In this document: positions 51,874 to 61,562 of the stretch, in pieces
Layout: each line of letters opens with the position of its first letter
Numbering within the stretch: position 1 is the first letter of the stretch
Assembly: GCF_918731615.1 (NCBI RefSeq)
Contig: NZ_OU957226.1
Span: 3,535,501-3,599,500 of the forward strand
DNA from: Flavobacterium sp. CECT 9288
GTDB lineage: Bacteria > Bacteroidota > Bacteroidia > Flavobacteriales > Flavobacteriaceae
Direction of reading: 5' to 3'
DNA length: 64,000 bases
Made by a program: the position numbers and the translations under genes
Notes under the pieces: model-generated
The model's database searches: none
What the model was told of the DNA's origin: nothing
What the model saw: the letters and a program-made list of their open reading frames with translations, nothing else

Positions 51874-53004
51874 ATGAAAAGTTTAATAACCACCGTTTTT
51901 TTGTTAACGATAGTATCACTTTATTCGCAAACCAATAGAGAAATTTCAAGAGATTGGACCTCTTTTAATCAAACAATAGATGTTCAAACAGCTACTCCAA
52001 AAAAATTCAAGGTAATAGCTTATGTAAAAGTAGATACTCAAGATTCACATGCTTGGGCTGGTGTATGGGCTAGAGTAGATACAAAAGAGGACAAAACGGG
52101 TTTTTTTGATAACATGCGAGACAGACCAGTAAAACTTAATCAATGGCAATCCTATTCCGTAGAGGGGACAATTGATTCCAACTCAAAATCGCTAAGTTTT
52201 GGCGGCTTGTGTTCGTATAACGGAAAATTCTATTTTGACAAGTTTGAATTGTTCATCGAGAATGATAAAGGAGTTTTAACAGCGGTGCAAATTCCTAATG
52301 CTAGTTTTGAGATGCAAACAAAGAATAATGAAATTCCAAAATGGAATTTAGGTACTAAAAACAATCAAAATATTAAGGTTAAAGAGTATAAAATCAGTTC
52401 TGAACCAGATAAGAAAGATGGTGTTGCCAGTTTACTAATTGAAGGTAGCGGTATTAAATTTATAGAATCTGGAAAAATAGGTGGGGTTGAGGGTGCTTCT
52501 CCTCAAATTGGGGCTATGATATCCATGTTGGAAGATTTAAAAAACCGAGTAGAAAATACAGTAAAAAATATGAGTAAATATGAAGTAGATTATTTACTAG
52601 ATAAGGATGCAAATAGAATAGGAGCTTTAGTAATGCATTTGGCTGCAGCTGAGGCCTATTATCAGGTTTTTACATTTGAAAATAGGGAGTTTAATGCAGA
52701 AGAAGAGAAAAAGTGGGGCGCAGCATTAGCTTTGGATCAAGGGGGTAGAGATGATTTCAAAGGGAATGATATTCAATATTATCTTGATATTTATAATGAG
52801 GTAAGAGCAAAGACTATTAGTGAATTAAAAAAGAAAGACGATGCTTGGTTTGCTGAGGTACAAAAAAAATATGGAATTAGTAATCAATATTGTTGGTTTC
52901 ATGTTATGGAGCATCAATCTAGTCATTTAGGTCAAATATTATTTTTAAAGAAGCGAATAAAACCAGAATTAGAATTAAAACTTGACGGTAAGATTAAAAA
53001 TTAG
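51874..53004 (+). CDS. Secreted DinB-superfamily protein with N-terminal beta domain
   Basis: About 376 residues with a signal peptide (MKSLITTVFLLTIVSLYSQ) when read from the ATG at 51874; the frame extends 11 codons upstream to 51841. The N-terminal 150 residues are beta-rich and carbohydrate-module-like (AYVKVDTQDSHAWAGVWARV, SLSFGGLCSYNGKFYFD). The C-terminal part has DinB metal-site pattern: H in LVMHLAAAEAYYQ and HVMEHQSSHLGQI. The DinB fold is normally cytosolic. Function unknown; exported thiol- or metal-dependent enzyme is possible. Confidence 0.75.
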   Translation: MKSLITTVFLLTIVSLYSQTNREISRDWTSFNQTIDVQTATPKKFKVIAYVKVDTQDSHAWAGVWARVDTKEDKTGFFDNMRDRPVKLNQWQSYSVEGTIDSNSKSLSFGGLCSYNGKFYFDKFELFIENDKGVLTAVQIPNASFEMQTKNNEIPKWNLGTKNNQNIKVKEYKISSEPDKKDGVASLLIEGSGIKFIESGKIGGVEGASPQIGAMISMLEDLKNRVENTVKNMSKYEVDYLLDKDANRIGALVMHLAAAEAYYQVFTFENREFNAEEEKKWGAALALDQGGRDDFKGNDIQYYLDIYNEVRAKTISELKKKDDAWFAEVQKKYGISNQYCWFHVMEHQSSHLGQILFLKKRIKPELELKLDGKIKN

Positions 53005-53081
53005 AGTTTTTTTATTTTCGATGCCATACATGAAGATTTTAATACATCAGGTTTTTAGCTAAATCAAAACAATATAAAACC

Positions 53082-53252
53082 ATGCCCAAAGGACCCGAAA
53101 AAAACACTAAAAACAAAGCGTTGCACACCAAACTCCTCAATAGGAAAAAGACAAAATTGCAAGAAGAGAAAGCAGCAAAAGCAGCACGCTTAAAGGCATT
53201 GGTAAACAAAATGAATCAGAAAAAGAACAATAATGAATCGGATGTCATTTAA
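53082..53252 (+). CDS. Small basic conserved protein
   Basis: A 56-residue Lys-rich protein, MPKGPEKNTKNKALHTKLLN then a helical, charged stretch (KKTKLQEEKAAKAARLKALV). Similar short basic proteins are seen in related genomes. No domain recognised. It starts 77 bases after the DinB-like gene and 114 bases before the DMP19-like gene. Confidence 0.55.
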   Translation: MPKGPEKNTKNKALHTKLLNRKKTKLQEEKAAKAARLKALVNKMNQKKNNNESDVI

Positions 53253-53366
53253 TTTAAAGCGTAAATAAATCTGTGCTAATCTTTGCAATCTGTGGTTAAA
53301 ACAAATATTTCGATTCCTCAGTATTTTACCCGAAATTTGCAGCATACATCCTAACACAAAACTCAA

Positions 53367-53906
53367 ATGGAATTCGGAAAAATCATCATCTCAGAAAACG
53401 CTGCTCAAAGTGAAAACCCACAAGACATAATTAACTCAAATATTTCGGTGATCAACTTAATGCGTGAAGAAAAAATTGATGACGATTTGATTCACGAAGA
53501 TGCATTGATGAGTTATTATTTAGATTTTTACGTGGCGCAACATGTTGATGGCAATTTTGCACAATTTGTTCACCGCTCTGGATGGAATAAGGAATTAAAT
53601 GAACTTATTGAAGAAGGTTTGGCCTTGATTGAAGCACCAAAACATCTAGAATTATTCCAGCAACAATCTAAAAAAGTACGTTTAATGAGCAGTGTAAAGC
53701 TCAATAAATTTTTACAAGGAAAATTAGAAGGGGTAAATCCCACTAGAGACGCACTCAACACCGATACTTTTTTCGAAATAGAAGAAAATATAGTAGAACT
53801 TAATGCTGCTTTTTTAATGTCGCACCCTGATCTTGAAGTGCTTTCTATAGACGATATGTTTGCAACTCTTGAAGCTTTTGTAGGTCACGAGATTAAAAGA
53901 GAGTAG
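53367..53906 (+). CDS. DMP19/DUF4375-like protein
   Basis: A 179-residue cytoplasmic acidic helical protein. The segment SYYLDFYVAQHVDGNFAQFVHRSGW (in parts YYLDFYVAQHVDGNF and AQFVHRSGW) is the core of the DMP19-like (DUF4375) family, some of which mimic DNA or bind proteins. The specific role is unknown. The gene stands alone, followed by a repeat region. Confidence 0.7.
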   Translation: MEFGKIIISENAAQSENPQDIINSNISVINLMREEKIDDDLIHEDALMSYYLDFYVAQHVDGNFAQFVHRSGWNKELNELIEEGLALIEAPKHLELFQQQSKKVRLMSSVKLNKFLQGKLEGVNPTRDALNTDTFFEIEENIVELNAAFLMSHPDLEVLSIDDMFATLEAFVGHEIKRE

Positions 53907-53909
53907 CGT

Positions 53910-54139
53910 TATTTCGCAAAGACACACAAAGAAAAACACAAAGTAACGCAAAGATTTCTGCATAAAACTTCGTAAATCTTTGTAGCTCTTTTGCGAATCT
54001 TCGTGAAATAGCCTTTCCTGTTAAAAAAGAGTTGATTTATTTCGCAAAGACACACCAAGAATATCACAGAGCAACGCAAAGATTTCGATAAAAAACTTCG
54101 AGAATCTTTGTGGCTCTTTATTGAATCTTCGTGAAATAA
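53910..54139 (+). repeat. Two tandem copies of an about 100-base repeat
   Basis: Copies at 53910-54010 and 54038-54139. Each begins TTTCGCAAAGACACAC and ends GAATCTTCGTGAAATA, so the ends are imperfect inverse complements and each could fold into a hairpin. The intervening CGCAAAGATTTC and CTTTGTRGCTCTTT segments are shared. They occupy most of the 323-base gap before serS. Confidence 0.7.
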
Positions 54140-54182
54140 ATTTTCCTAAAAAACTTTGTCCCAATCTTACCAAACATTTCCT

Positions 54183-54190
54183 TAAATTTG
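54183..54190 (+). promoter_or_regulatory. Candidate -7 element of serS
   Basis: TAAATTTG matches TAnnTTTG, about 40 bases before the serS start. A TTTG lies 24 bases upstream, slightly wider than usual. Confidence 0.4.
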
Positions 54191-54229
54191 CTTCCATAAT
54201 CATATAAGTTAGCGCAAAAAAATCAAGCT

Positions 54230-55501
54230 ATGTTACAAATTGCATTTATTAGAGAGAATCAAGAAAAAGTAATCAATGCTTTGGCCAAAAGAAATTTGGA
54301 TGCCAAGAGTGTTGTTGAAGAAGTGGTACAACTAGATGAAAAACGTCGCGCTGCGCAGGTAGAGCTTGACACTATTTTATCTGAATCTAATAAATTATCC
54401 AAAGATATTGGCGAATTGATGAAAGCGGGTGAGAAAGCAAAAGCCGCAATTCTTAAAGAAAAAACAGTTTTAAACAAAGAGAAAAGCAAAGCGCTAGCCG
54501 AAACCGCTGAGGCACTAGCCGCTGAACTTTTAGAAAAATTATACACACTGCCTAATCTTCCAGCTGATATTGTTCCTGAGGGGAAAACACCAGAGGAAAA
54601 CTTAAACGTTTTTGAAGAAGGTGCCGTTCCAGTTTTGCATGAAGGGGCACAACCACATTGGGATTTGGTAAAAAAATACGACATCATTGATTTTGAATTG
54701 GGAGTAAAAATCACTGGAGCAGGATTTCCAGTGTATAAAGGTAAAGGCGCTCGTTTACAACGTGCCTTGATCAATTATTTCTTAGATAAAAATACGGCAG
54801 CAGGTTATAATGAAGTTCAGGTTCCGCACATGGTCAATGAAGCATCTGCTTATGGAACTGGTCAATTGCCAGACAAAGAAGGGCAAATGTACCATGACAA
54901 AACCGATGATTTGTACTTGATTCCAACGGCTGAGGTTCCTGTTACTAATTTGTTTCGTGATGTAATCCTCAACGAAAATGAATTGCCAGTATTGACTACG
55001 GCTTATACGCCATGTTTCCGTCGTGAAGCAGGTTCTTATGGTGCACATGTACGCGGATTAAACCGTTTGCACCAGTTTGACAAAGTCGAAATTGTACGTG
55101 TAGAGCATCCTGATAAGTCATACGAAGCACTTGATGGAATGGTAGAACATGTCAAAGATATCTTGAGAGATTTGAAATTACCGTACCGTGTATTACGTCT
55201 TTGCGGAGGCGATATGGGTTTCACTTCAGCATTGACGTATGATTTTGAAGTTTTTTCTACGGCACAAGACCGTTGGTTAGAGATTAGTTCGGTTTCTAAT
55301 TTTGAGACTTTTCAATCGAATCGTTTGAAATTGCGTTTCAAGGACAAGGACGGAAAAAACCAATTGGCACACACCTTAAACGGAAGTGCGCTGGCCTTGC
55401 CAAGAGTTATGGCTGGAATATTAGAAAATTACCAAACTCCTGAGGGAATTGTAATTCCAGAGGTATTGCGTCCTTACTGCGGATTTGATATTATAAATTA
55501 A
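54230..55501 (+). CDS. serS: Serine-tRNA ligase
   Basis: A 423-residue class II synthetase, full length. The N-terminal antiparallel coiled coil (about residues 25-105) precedes the catalytic core with motif 2 CFRREAGSYG and motif 3 LNGSALALPRVMAGILEN. Core gene heading the serS-TPR-DUF4286-rsmA-mgtE run. Confidence 0.97.
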   Translation: MLQIAFIRENQEKVINALAKRNLDAKSVVEEVVQLDEKRRAAQVELDTILSESNKLSKDIGELMKAGEKAKAAILKEKTVLNKEKSKALAETAEALAAELLEKLYTLPNLPADIVPEGKTPEENLNVFEEGAVPVLHEGAQPHWDLVKKYDIIDFELGVKITGAGFPVYKGKGARLQRALINYFLDKNTAAGYNEVQVPHMVNEASAYGTGQLPDKEGQMYHDKTDDLYLIPTAEVPVTNLFRDVILNENELPVLTTAYTPCFRREAGSYGAHVRGLNRLHQFDKVEIVRVEHPDKSYEALDGMVEHVKDILRDLKLPYRVLRLCGGDMGFTSALTYDFEVFSTAQDRWLEISSVSNFETFQSNRLKLRFKDKDGKNQLAHTLNGSALALPRVMAGILENYQTPEGIVIPEVLRPYCGFDIIN

Positions 55502-55515
55502 TTAGTTTGCGGTTA

Positions 55516-55544
55516 TCAGTCACAGTTGACAATGCTGTGACTGA
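55516..55544. repeat. Hairpin after serS
   Basis: A perfect 10-base stem TCAGTCACAG / CTGTGACTGA with a 9-base loop, 14 bases past the serS stop. No T-run follows, so it may be a weak or processing hairpin rather than a classical terminator; another ACTGTGACTG copy follows at once. Confidence 0.5.
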
Positions 55545-55579
55545 AAACTGTGACTGCAACTAAAATACGAATATTGATA

Positions 55580-57370
55580 ATGAAAAAGCTCTTTCTATAT
55601 ATCACTTTGTCATTCTCGCTATTTGCTTTTGCCCAAAACGAGCAATTAGCACAGTATTATTATGACAAAGGCGATTTTGAAAAAGCAAAAATCAGTTATG
55701 AAGAACTTTTAAAAGAGACCCCTCAAAATTCACTTTATTTTTTAAGGTCAATAGATTGTTTGCAACAATTGCAGCAGTTCGAAAACGCTCAAAATGCACT
55801 TCAACTTAGGTATGATAAGTACCAGCAGCCAACAATTTTAGTAGAACTTGGCTATAATTATCAGTTGCAAAAAAACGAAACTAAGGCAACACCATACTAC
55901 GAAAGAGCTTTGGAATCCATAAAGAAAAACCCAAATGATGTATATGGAGTTGCAAATGCTTTTGAACGTAAAGTACTTCTTGAATATGCATTGAAAGCAT
56001 ATAAAACGGTCTCTGGAACAAATGAAAATTATAATTTCAATTACCAAATAGGATTGCTCTACGGTCAAATGGCAAATATGGAGCTCATGGTGGCTACTTT
56101 TCTAGACGAAGCCTATGCAAATCCAGAAAACTCCATTAGGATTGAAAACCAATTAGTACGCTTTATGGTTGATGAAGGAGATGCTAATTTCAATGATATT
56201 TTACGCAAAGCCCTGATAGTAAGAACTCAAAAAACACAAGATATTTTCTGGAATCGTTTTTTAAGTTGGTTTTATGTACAGCAAAAAGAATTTGATAAGG
56301 CATTTATACAAGAAAAAGCCATTTACAAACGCAATCCCGAAACGCTTGCTAATATTGTAAGTCTAGGACAACAAGCTATTCAAGAGGACAAAACCGATGC
56401 CGCTATTGAGATTCTAAATTTTGTGTTGCAAAACTCACAGGACAAGGAGTTATTGGTCCAAGCCAATACGTTCTTAATTCGAATGAAAATTGAAAAAGCA
56501 ACAGCTACTGATTTCCCAGCAATCAATCTGGCACTAGAGGATTTGCTAAAACAATTTGGAATAAGTCCTTTTACGCTATCTTTGCAGCTTATTCAAGCTC
56601 ATTTCACAGCATTCAATTTAAAAAAACCAGAAGAGGCTAAAAAAATTATTAAGTCTGCCCTTGAAATGCAACTTAATGAATATGAAATAGCACAAACAAA
56701 AATGGAATTGGCCGACATCTTACTTTATGAAGAAAAATTCAACCAAGCATTATTGTACTATTCTCAAATTGAATTGGATTTAAAAAATGATGTTGTAGCT
56801 CATGAAGCCAGTTTGAAAGCAGCCAAAACGAGCTATTTTAAAACTGATTTTGAATGGGCCTTGAAACAATTTAAAGAGTTAAAAGCAGCTAATGCACAGT
56901 TGATTGCAAATGATGCCTTAGAGTATTACTTGCTGATAAATGACAATAAGGTTGCTGATTCAACTCAAACAGCCTTAAAACAATTTGCAAAAGGAGATTA
57001 CCTCTTGTATCAAAATAGAGATGAGGAAGCCATTGTTCAATTTCAATCACTGTTACAAAAAAAGGCAGGTGAGCAAGCTAATGAAATTGAAGCGGTTACT
57101 TTGTTGAGATTGGGTAAAATTTATGAAAAAAAATCCGATTTTGTTTTGGCTTTAAGCCAATACCAAAAAATAATAGAAACACATAAAGAAAGCATTTACA
57201 TTGACGAAGCCTTATTTTATGCGGCCGAAATAAACAATAAAAAACTACAACAACCTGAAATTGCTAAACCGCTGTATGAGAAAATAATTTTTAACCATCA
57301 AGACAGTATCCATTTTGTACCGGCCCGCAAAGAATATCGCATGTTAAGAGGAGACACTGTAATACAGTAA
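55580..57370 (+). CDS. Exported tetratricopeptide repeat protein
   Basis: About 596 residues from the ATG at 55580, which gives a proper signal peptide (MKKLFLYITLSFSLFAFAQ); the longer frame adds ten non-signal residues. The mature part is all helical with many TPR units (YYDKGDFEKAKISYEELLKE is the first clear one). Such proteins usually scaffold envelope complexes. It lies between serS and a DUF4286 gene on the same strand. Confidence 0.85.
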   Translation: MKKLFLYITLSFSLFAFAQNEQLAQYYYDKGDFEKAKISYEELLKETPQNSLYFLRSIDCLQQLQQFENAQNALQLRYDKYQQPTILVELGYNYQLQKNETKATPYYERALESIKKNPNDVYGVANAFERKVLLEYALKAYKTVSGTNENYNFNYQIGLLYGQMANMELMVATFLDEAYANPENSIRIENQLVRFMVDEGDANFNDILRKALIVRTQKTQDIFWNRFLSWFYVQQKEFDKAFIQEKAIYKRNPETLANIVSLGQQAIQEDKTDAAIEILNFVLQNSQDKELLVQANTFLIRMKIEKATATDFPAINLALEDLLKQFGISPFTLSLQLIQAHFTAFNLKKPEEAKKIIKSALEMQLNEYEIAQTKMELADILLYEEKFNQALLYYSQIELDLKNDVVAHEASLKAAKTSYFKTDFEWALKQFKELKAANAQLIANDALEYYLLINDNKVADSTQTALKQFAKGDYLLYQNRDEEAIVQFQSLLQKKAGEQANEIEAVTLLRLGKIYEKKSDFVLALSQYQKIIETHKESIYIDEALFYAAEINNKKLQQPEIAKPLYEKIIFNHQDSIHFVPARKEYRMLRGDTVIQ

Positions 57371-57485
57371 ATGATGGTTACAAAACTAGGCTTTATATGA
57401 TGGCAACCGTTGTTTTAGAATATTAATTTTTTTAACCCTACTATCCCTGGTAGGTTTTCCCTTTTTTTAGGGTCAGGGTCAGTTT

Positions 57486-57800
57486 ATGATTATATACAAC
57501 GTCACTACAAACATACATGAAAGCGTACACGATCAATGGATGATCTGGATGCAACACAAACACATTCCTGAAATCTTGGCAACTGGATTGTTTTCATCAG
57601 CCCGATTGGTTCGCGTATTGGTTGAAGAAGAAATGGGAGGAGTAACCTACTCTGTACAATATGAAACAGAAAGTAAGGAGACCTTGCAGCGGTATTATCA
57701 AGAACATGCACCTAGTTTTCGTGAAGAAGGAGCACGATTATTTGGAGATAAAATGCTAGCTTTTAGAACTGAACTTGAGTTGATTGGAGATTATAAATAA
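57486..57800 (+). CDS. DUF4286 family protein
   Basis: A 104-residue protein of ferredoxin-like fold. It matches DUF4286 by MIIYNVTTNIHESVHDQWMI, the central VSYSVQYE-like TYSVQYETES and the terminal FRTELELIGDYK. Function unknown. It precedes rsmA in the usual flavobacterial order. Confidence 0.85.
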   Translation: MIIYNVTTNIHESVHDQWMIWMQHKHIPEILATGLFSSARLVRVLVEEEMGGVTYSVQYETESKETLQRYYQEHAPSFREEGARLFGDKMLAFRTELELIGDYK

Positions 57801-57915
57801 GTAGCGTAATCTTATAAACAACTAGTATCCAGACTAAAAATGGATCGCAAATACAATATAAACTTTATGCCTAAGTGGCAAAACAAATACATACTGAAAT
57901 AAGTTCAGCAAAAAA

Positions 57916-58695
57916 ATGGAAAAAGTAACCGCCAAAAAACACTTAGGACAACACTTTCTAAAAGATGAAAGTATAGCTAAGGATATTGCTGACACGCTAA
58001 ACCTAGAAGGGTATGATGATGTCTTAGAAATAGGTCCGGGAATGGGAGTTTTGACAAAATATTTATTGGATAAACCTGTAAACACTTACGTTATTGAAAT
58101 TGATACTGAATCAGTCACGTATTTGGATGCTAATTATCCAAAATTGAAAGATAAAATTATCTCTAAAGATTTCTTGAAATACAACATCAATGAAATTTTT
58201 GAAGGGAAGCAGTTTGCTATAATTGGGAACTTCCCGTATAATATTTCAACACAAATTGTTTTTAGAACATTAGAATACAAAGAACAAATACCCGAGTTTG
58301 CAGGTATGTTTCAAAAAGAAGTAGCAGAACGTATTTGTGAAAAGAAAGGAACAAAGGCGTATGGAATTCTCTCGGTACTGGTACAAGCTTTTTATGATGC
58401 GGAGTATTTGTTTACCGTAGACGAAAATGTTTTTAATCCGCCACCCAAAGTAAAATCAGGGGTTTTAAGGTTACGCCGTAAAAAAGATTATAGTTTGCCT
58501 TGCGGCGAAAAATTATTTTTCACAGTAGTTAAAACCGCTTTTCAGCAAAGGCGAAAAACGTTACGTAACAGCTTAAAGACCTTAAATTTATCAGATGCTT
58601 TACGTGAGGATGAAATTTTCAACCTTCGTCCAGAACAATTAGATGTAGCACAATTTATTTCCCTTACTCAAAAAATAGAAGCCGATGGAGTTTAA
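57916..58695 (+). CDS. rsmA: 16S rRNA (adenine1518/1519-N6)-dimethyltransferase
   Basis: A 259-residue KsgA/RsmA methyltransferase that dimethylates two adenines near the 3' end of 16S rRNA. It shows the N-terminal [12 protein letters not shown] signature, the SAM motif [15 protein letters not shown] and the catalytic NFPYNIST. It overlaps mgtE by 11 bases. Core gene. Confidence 0.97.
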   Translation: MEKVTAKKHLGQHFLKDESIAKDIADTLNLEGYDDVLEIGPGMGVLTKYLLDKPVNTYVIEIDTESVTYLDANYPKLKDKIISKDFLKYNINEIFEGKQFAIIGNFPYNISTQIVFRTLEYKEQIPEFAGMFQKEVAERICEKKGTKAYGILSVLVQAFYDAEYLFTVDENVFNPPPKVKSGVLRLRRKKDYSLPCGEKLFFTVVKTAFQQRRKTLRNSLKTLNLSDALREDEIFNLRPEQLDVAQFISLTQKIEADGV

Positions 58696-60037
58696 AATCA
58701 GCAAAGTACTAATACAAGAATTAGAGCAACTCATTCAAAACAAGAACGACCAGCAACTGGAAGTATTATTGAATGACATGCACCATGCTGATATTGCCGA
58801 AATTCTAGACGAGCTGGACTTTAACGAGGCTACTTACATTTTTAAAGTTTTAGACAGTGAAAAAACCGCCGAAATTCTTCTGGAATTAGAAGATGATTTG
58901 CGTGAAAACATATTAAGCAGGCTTTCGCCAAAGGAAATTGCGGAGGAATTAGATGAACTAGAAACCAATGATGCTGCGGATATTATTGCAGAGCTTTCGC
59001 AAGACTTAAAAGCCGAAGTAATTTCAGAGCTTCAGGATGTGGAGCATGCCAAAGATATTGTTGACTTATTGCGCTATGACGAGGACACCGCTGGTGGAAT
59101 CATGCACAAGGAGTTGGTTAAAGTCAATGAAAACTGGAATGTACTTACGTGCGTGAAAGAAATGCGTATTCAGGCCGAAAATATCTCCAGAGTACACTCC
59201 ATTTACGTGGTAGATGATGAAGATCGTTTAAAAGGGCGTTTGTCACTTAAGGATTTGTTAACTACTTCGTCAAGAACACCTATTAATGATGTTTATATCC
59301 GAAAATTAAACTCGGTAAAAGTAGATACAGAGGATGTTGAGGTAGCTCGTATCATGCAAAAGTACGATTTAGAAGCCATTCCTGTTGTGGACGAATTAGG
59401 AAGGTTAGTAGGTAGAATTACCATTGATGACATTGTAGATGTAATTAAGGACGAAGCAGACGAGGATTACCAGTTAGCAGCGGGTATCTCACAAGACGTA
59501 GAAGCCGATGATAGTATATTTGAACACACAAAGGCGCGTTTGCCTTGGTTGGTTCTGGCATTATTAGGTGGTTTTGTTTCTGTAAAAGTATTGGGACTTT
59601 TTGAAGGTGCCATGCTACAACACGGAAACTTATTCTTTTTTACCCCACTTATTGCGGCCATGGCAGGAAATGTGGGGGTGCAATCTTCGGCAATTATTGT
59701 ACAAGGTTTGGCTAACAATACTTTAAGCGGTTCCGTTTTTAACCGACTCATCAAAGAGGTTTCTTTAAGTTTGTTAAACGGTGTGATACTAGCCAGTATT
59801 TTATTTGTAGGAAGTCATTTTTTACTGAATGTAGAGATGATTATCGGGATTATTGTCACTACCGCTTTGATTGCAGTAATCATTATTGCATCATTAATAG
59901 GTACTGCTATACCATTGTTGCTGGACAAATTCGGGATAGATCCTGCTTTAGCTACTGGACCTTTCATTACCACTAGCAACGACATTTGTGGTATTCTAAT
60001 TTACTTTTCTATAGCACGATTGATTTTAGGGTTTTAG
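58685..60037 (+). CDS. mgtE: Magnesium transporter MgtE
   Basis: A 450-residue MgtE-type Mg(2+) channel. The cytosolic N-domain (about 1-130) and paired CBS domains (about 135-255, [20 protein letters not shown] in parts) sense magnesium. Five transmembrane helices (about 285-450) follow, with [18 protein letters not shown] and the [12 protein letters not shown] selectivity region. Its start overlaps the rsmA stop, implying coupling. Confidence 0.95.
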   Translation: MEFKISKVLIQELEQLIQNKNDQQLEVLLNDMHHADIAEILDELDFNEATYIFKVLDSEKTAEILLELEDDLRENILSRLSPKEIAEELDELETNDAADIIAELSQDLKAEVISELQDVEHAKDIVDLLRYDEDTAGGIMHKELVKVNENWNVLTCVKEMRIQAENISRVHSIYVVDDEDRLKGRLSLKDLLTTSSRTPINDVYIRKLNSVKVDTEDVEVARIMQKYDLEAIPVVDELGRLVGRITIDDIVDVIKDEADEDYQLAAGISQDVEADDSIFEHTKARLPWLVLALLGGFVSVKVLGLFEGAMLQHGNLFFFTPLIAAMAGNVGVQSSAIIVQGLANNTLSGSVFNRLIKEVSLSLLNGVILASILFVGSHFLLNVEMIIGIIVTTALIAVIIIASLIGTAIPLLLDKFGIDPALATGPFITTSNDICGILIYFSIARLILGF

Positions 60038-60067
60038 CCTCTTAAAATAGATTCGAATAGAACACTC

Positions 60068-60131
60068 AGCCCAAAATGAAATCTATTTATGCCACTAGTT
60101 TGGTTCAAAATGATTTCATTTTTGGCTTTTT
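60068..60131 (+). terminator. Terminator of mgtE
   Basis: A 16-base stem with one mismatch, AGCCCAAAATGAAATC / GATTTCATTTTTGGCT, with a 28-base loop, followed by TTTTTC. It lies 30 bases after the stop codon. Confidence 0.65.
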
Positions 60132-60257
60132 CATTTATGTAGTTTGTGGTTTGTGTTGCTGTTTTAGCTATTTTTGAGCAAACTAAACTAAAACTAACTA
60201 CAAGCTTTATTGATTTTATATCAACTACAAAATTGAAAAAGCAAAAAACTACAACGC

Positions 60258-61034
60258 ATGAAAGTACACATTATTGGCGGAGGAAACCTAGGCGTTTCTA
60301 TCGCGCTCGGTTTGGCTAAATTTGCTACACACCATCAGGTTACCATTACGCGACGAAACATTTCAAGTATACTTTATCTCGAAAAATTAGGAGCAACGGT
60401 AACAACGAATAATATTCTCGAAATTCAAGAAGCTGACGTAATTATACTCACCATCAAACCCTATCAGGTAGATACCGTTTTGGCCGAAATTCTACCACAA
60501 ATCTCCAATAAAATAATTGCATCCGCAGTAAGTGGATTGTCTATTGAGAACTTACAATCTAAAATTGGCGCCAATAACTATGCAGTGCGTATCATGCCTA
60601 ATATTGCGGCACAGTTTGGCGCATCGGCTACTTGTATTGCATTTCACGAAGCCCATAAAGAACAGGCCCAAGAGGTGGTTGCTCTATTTGAAAGTTTGGG
60701 TACAGCTCCTATTATTGACGAGAAATTAATGGATGCAGCAACAGTTCTAGCAGCTAGCGGTACAGCTTTTGCCCTGCGCTACATTCGCGCCTCAATGCAA
60801 GCCGGAATCGAAATAGGTTTTGATTGGCAAACTGCCCTCGCAATATCGGCACAAACTGTAAAAGGTGCAGCGCAAATGCTTTTGGAAGAAAAAATACATC
60901 CGGAACAATTAATAGATAGAGTTACCACGCCTAAAGGCTGTACCATTGCTGGGTTGAATGAAATGGAGATGCACGGTTTTAGTTCGTCCTTAATTCGCGG
61001 TATTAAAACTTCTTTGAAACAAATTAAAGGATAA
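60258..61034 (+). CDS. proC: Pyrroline-5-carboxylate reductase
   Basis: A 258-residue ProC enzyme that reduces pyrroline-5-carboxylate to proline. The N-terminal NAD(P) motif is IIGGGNLGVSIALGL. The middle has ILTIKPYQVDTVLAEI, the typical RIMPNIAAQFGASATCI stretch and the C-terminal VTTPKGCTIAGLNEME, conserved in the active site region. Typical length. Start ATG MKVHIIGGGN. Confidence 0.93.
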   Translation: MKVHIIGGGNLGVSIALGLAKFATHHQVTITRRNISSILYLEKLGATVTTNNILEIQEADVIILTIKPYQVDTVLAEILPQISNKIIASAVSGLSIENLQSKIGANNYAVRIMPNIAAQFGASATCIAFHEAHKEQAQEVVALFESLGTAPIIDEKLMDAATVLAASGTAFALRYIRASMQAGIEIGFDWQTALAISAQTVKGAAQMLLEEKIHPEQLIDRVTTPKGCTIAGLNEMEMHGFSSSLIRGIKTSLKQIKG

Positions 61035-61068
61035 AAGTATCAACTGTAACTAAAAAAAACACTTGATT

Positions 61069-61506
61069 ATGAATGCATGTACTCTAATAATCAGAATGTC
61101 AAAAAATGGTGATATTTACAATAAGTCTTATCACTACAATGTACAAATTGCAAATGAGTTAGACTGTGAAATGCACTATAAAAATAACCGTAAAGAGGTA
61201 ATGCTTGCGCCGGGAAAATATAGTTTGCTAATAAATGACGGCAAAACACAACAAGCTCAAGAAATTACTGTGAAAGCAGGCGAAATACAAACCTTTACTA
61301 TCAATGCAAGAGTTACGTATCAATTAGGATTGGGTCTTATGATAGGAATTCAAGTGGCTTTTGGAGCTTTTTTATGCTATCAATTTTTTGTTTTGGATAG
61401 ATTTTTTTTACCTCAAATTATCATTTTTGTAGCAATACTATTTTTGTTTACACAGTATAATTTTGGCAATAGTTTTAGCTTATCTTTTTCTAAAAAATGT
61501 TTTTAA
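61069..61506 (+). CDS. Hypothetical membrane protein
   Basis: A 145-residue protein. A soluble beta-rich N-terminal part (about 1-85) is followed by two hydrophobic helices (about 87-130). No known domain recognised. It starts 34 bases after proC, so co-transcription is possible. The start ATG at 61069 is chosen over the longer TTG frame. Confidence 0.6.
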   Translation: MNACTLIIRMSKNGDIYNKSYHYNVQIANELDCEMHYKNNRKEVMLAPGKYSLLINDGKTQQAQEITVKAGEIQTFTINARVTYQLGLGLMIGIQVAFGAFLCYQFFVLDRFFLPQIIIFVAILFLFTQYNFGNSFSLSFSKKCF

Positions 61507-61516
61507 TACTCCAAAA

Positions 61517-61547
61517 AAAACCTCATTTATTCAAAAAATGAGGTTTT
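61517..61547. terminator. Bidirectional terminator between hypothetical gene and nhaA
   Basis: A 12-base stem AAAACCTCATTT / AAATGAGGTTTT with a 7-base loop, flanked by an A-run and T-run, located between two converging genes (stops at 61506 and 61563). Confidence 0.85.
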
Positions 61548-61562
61548 GTATTTTGAGGAAAT

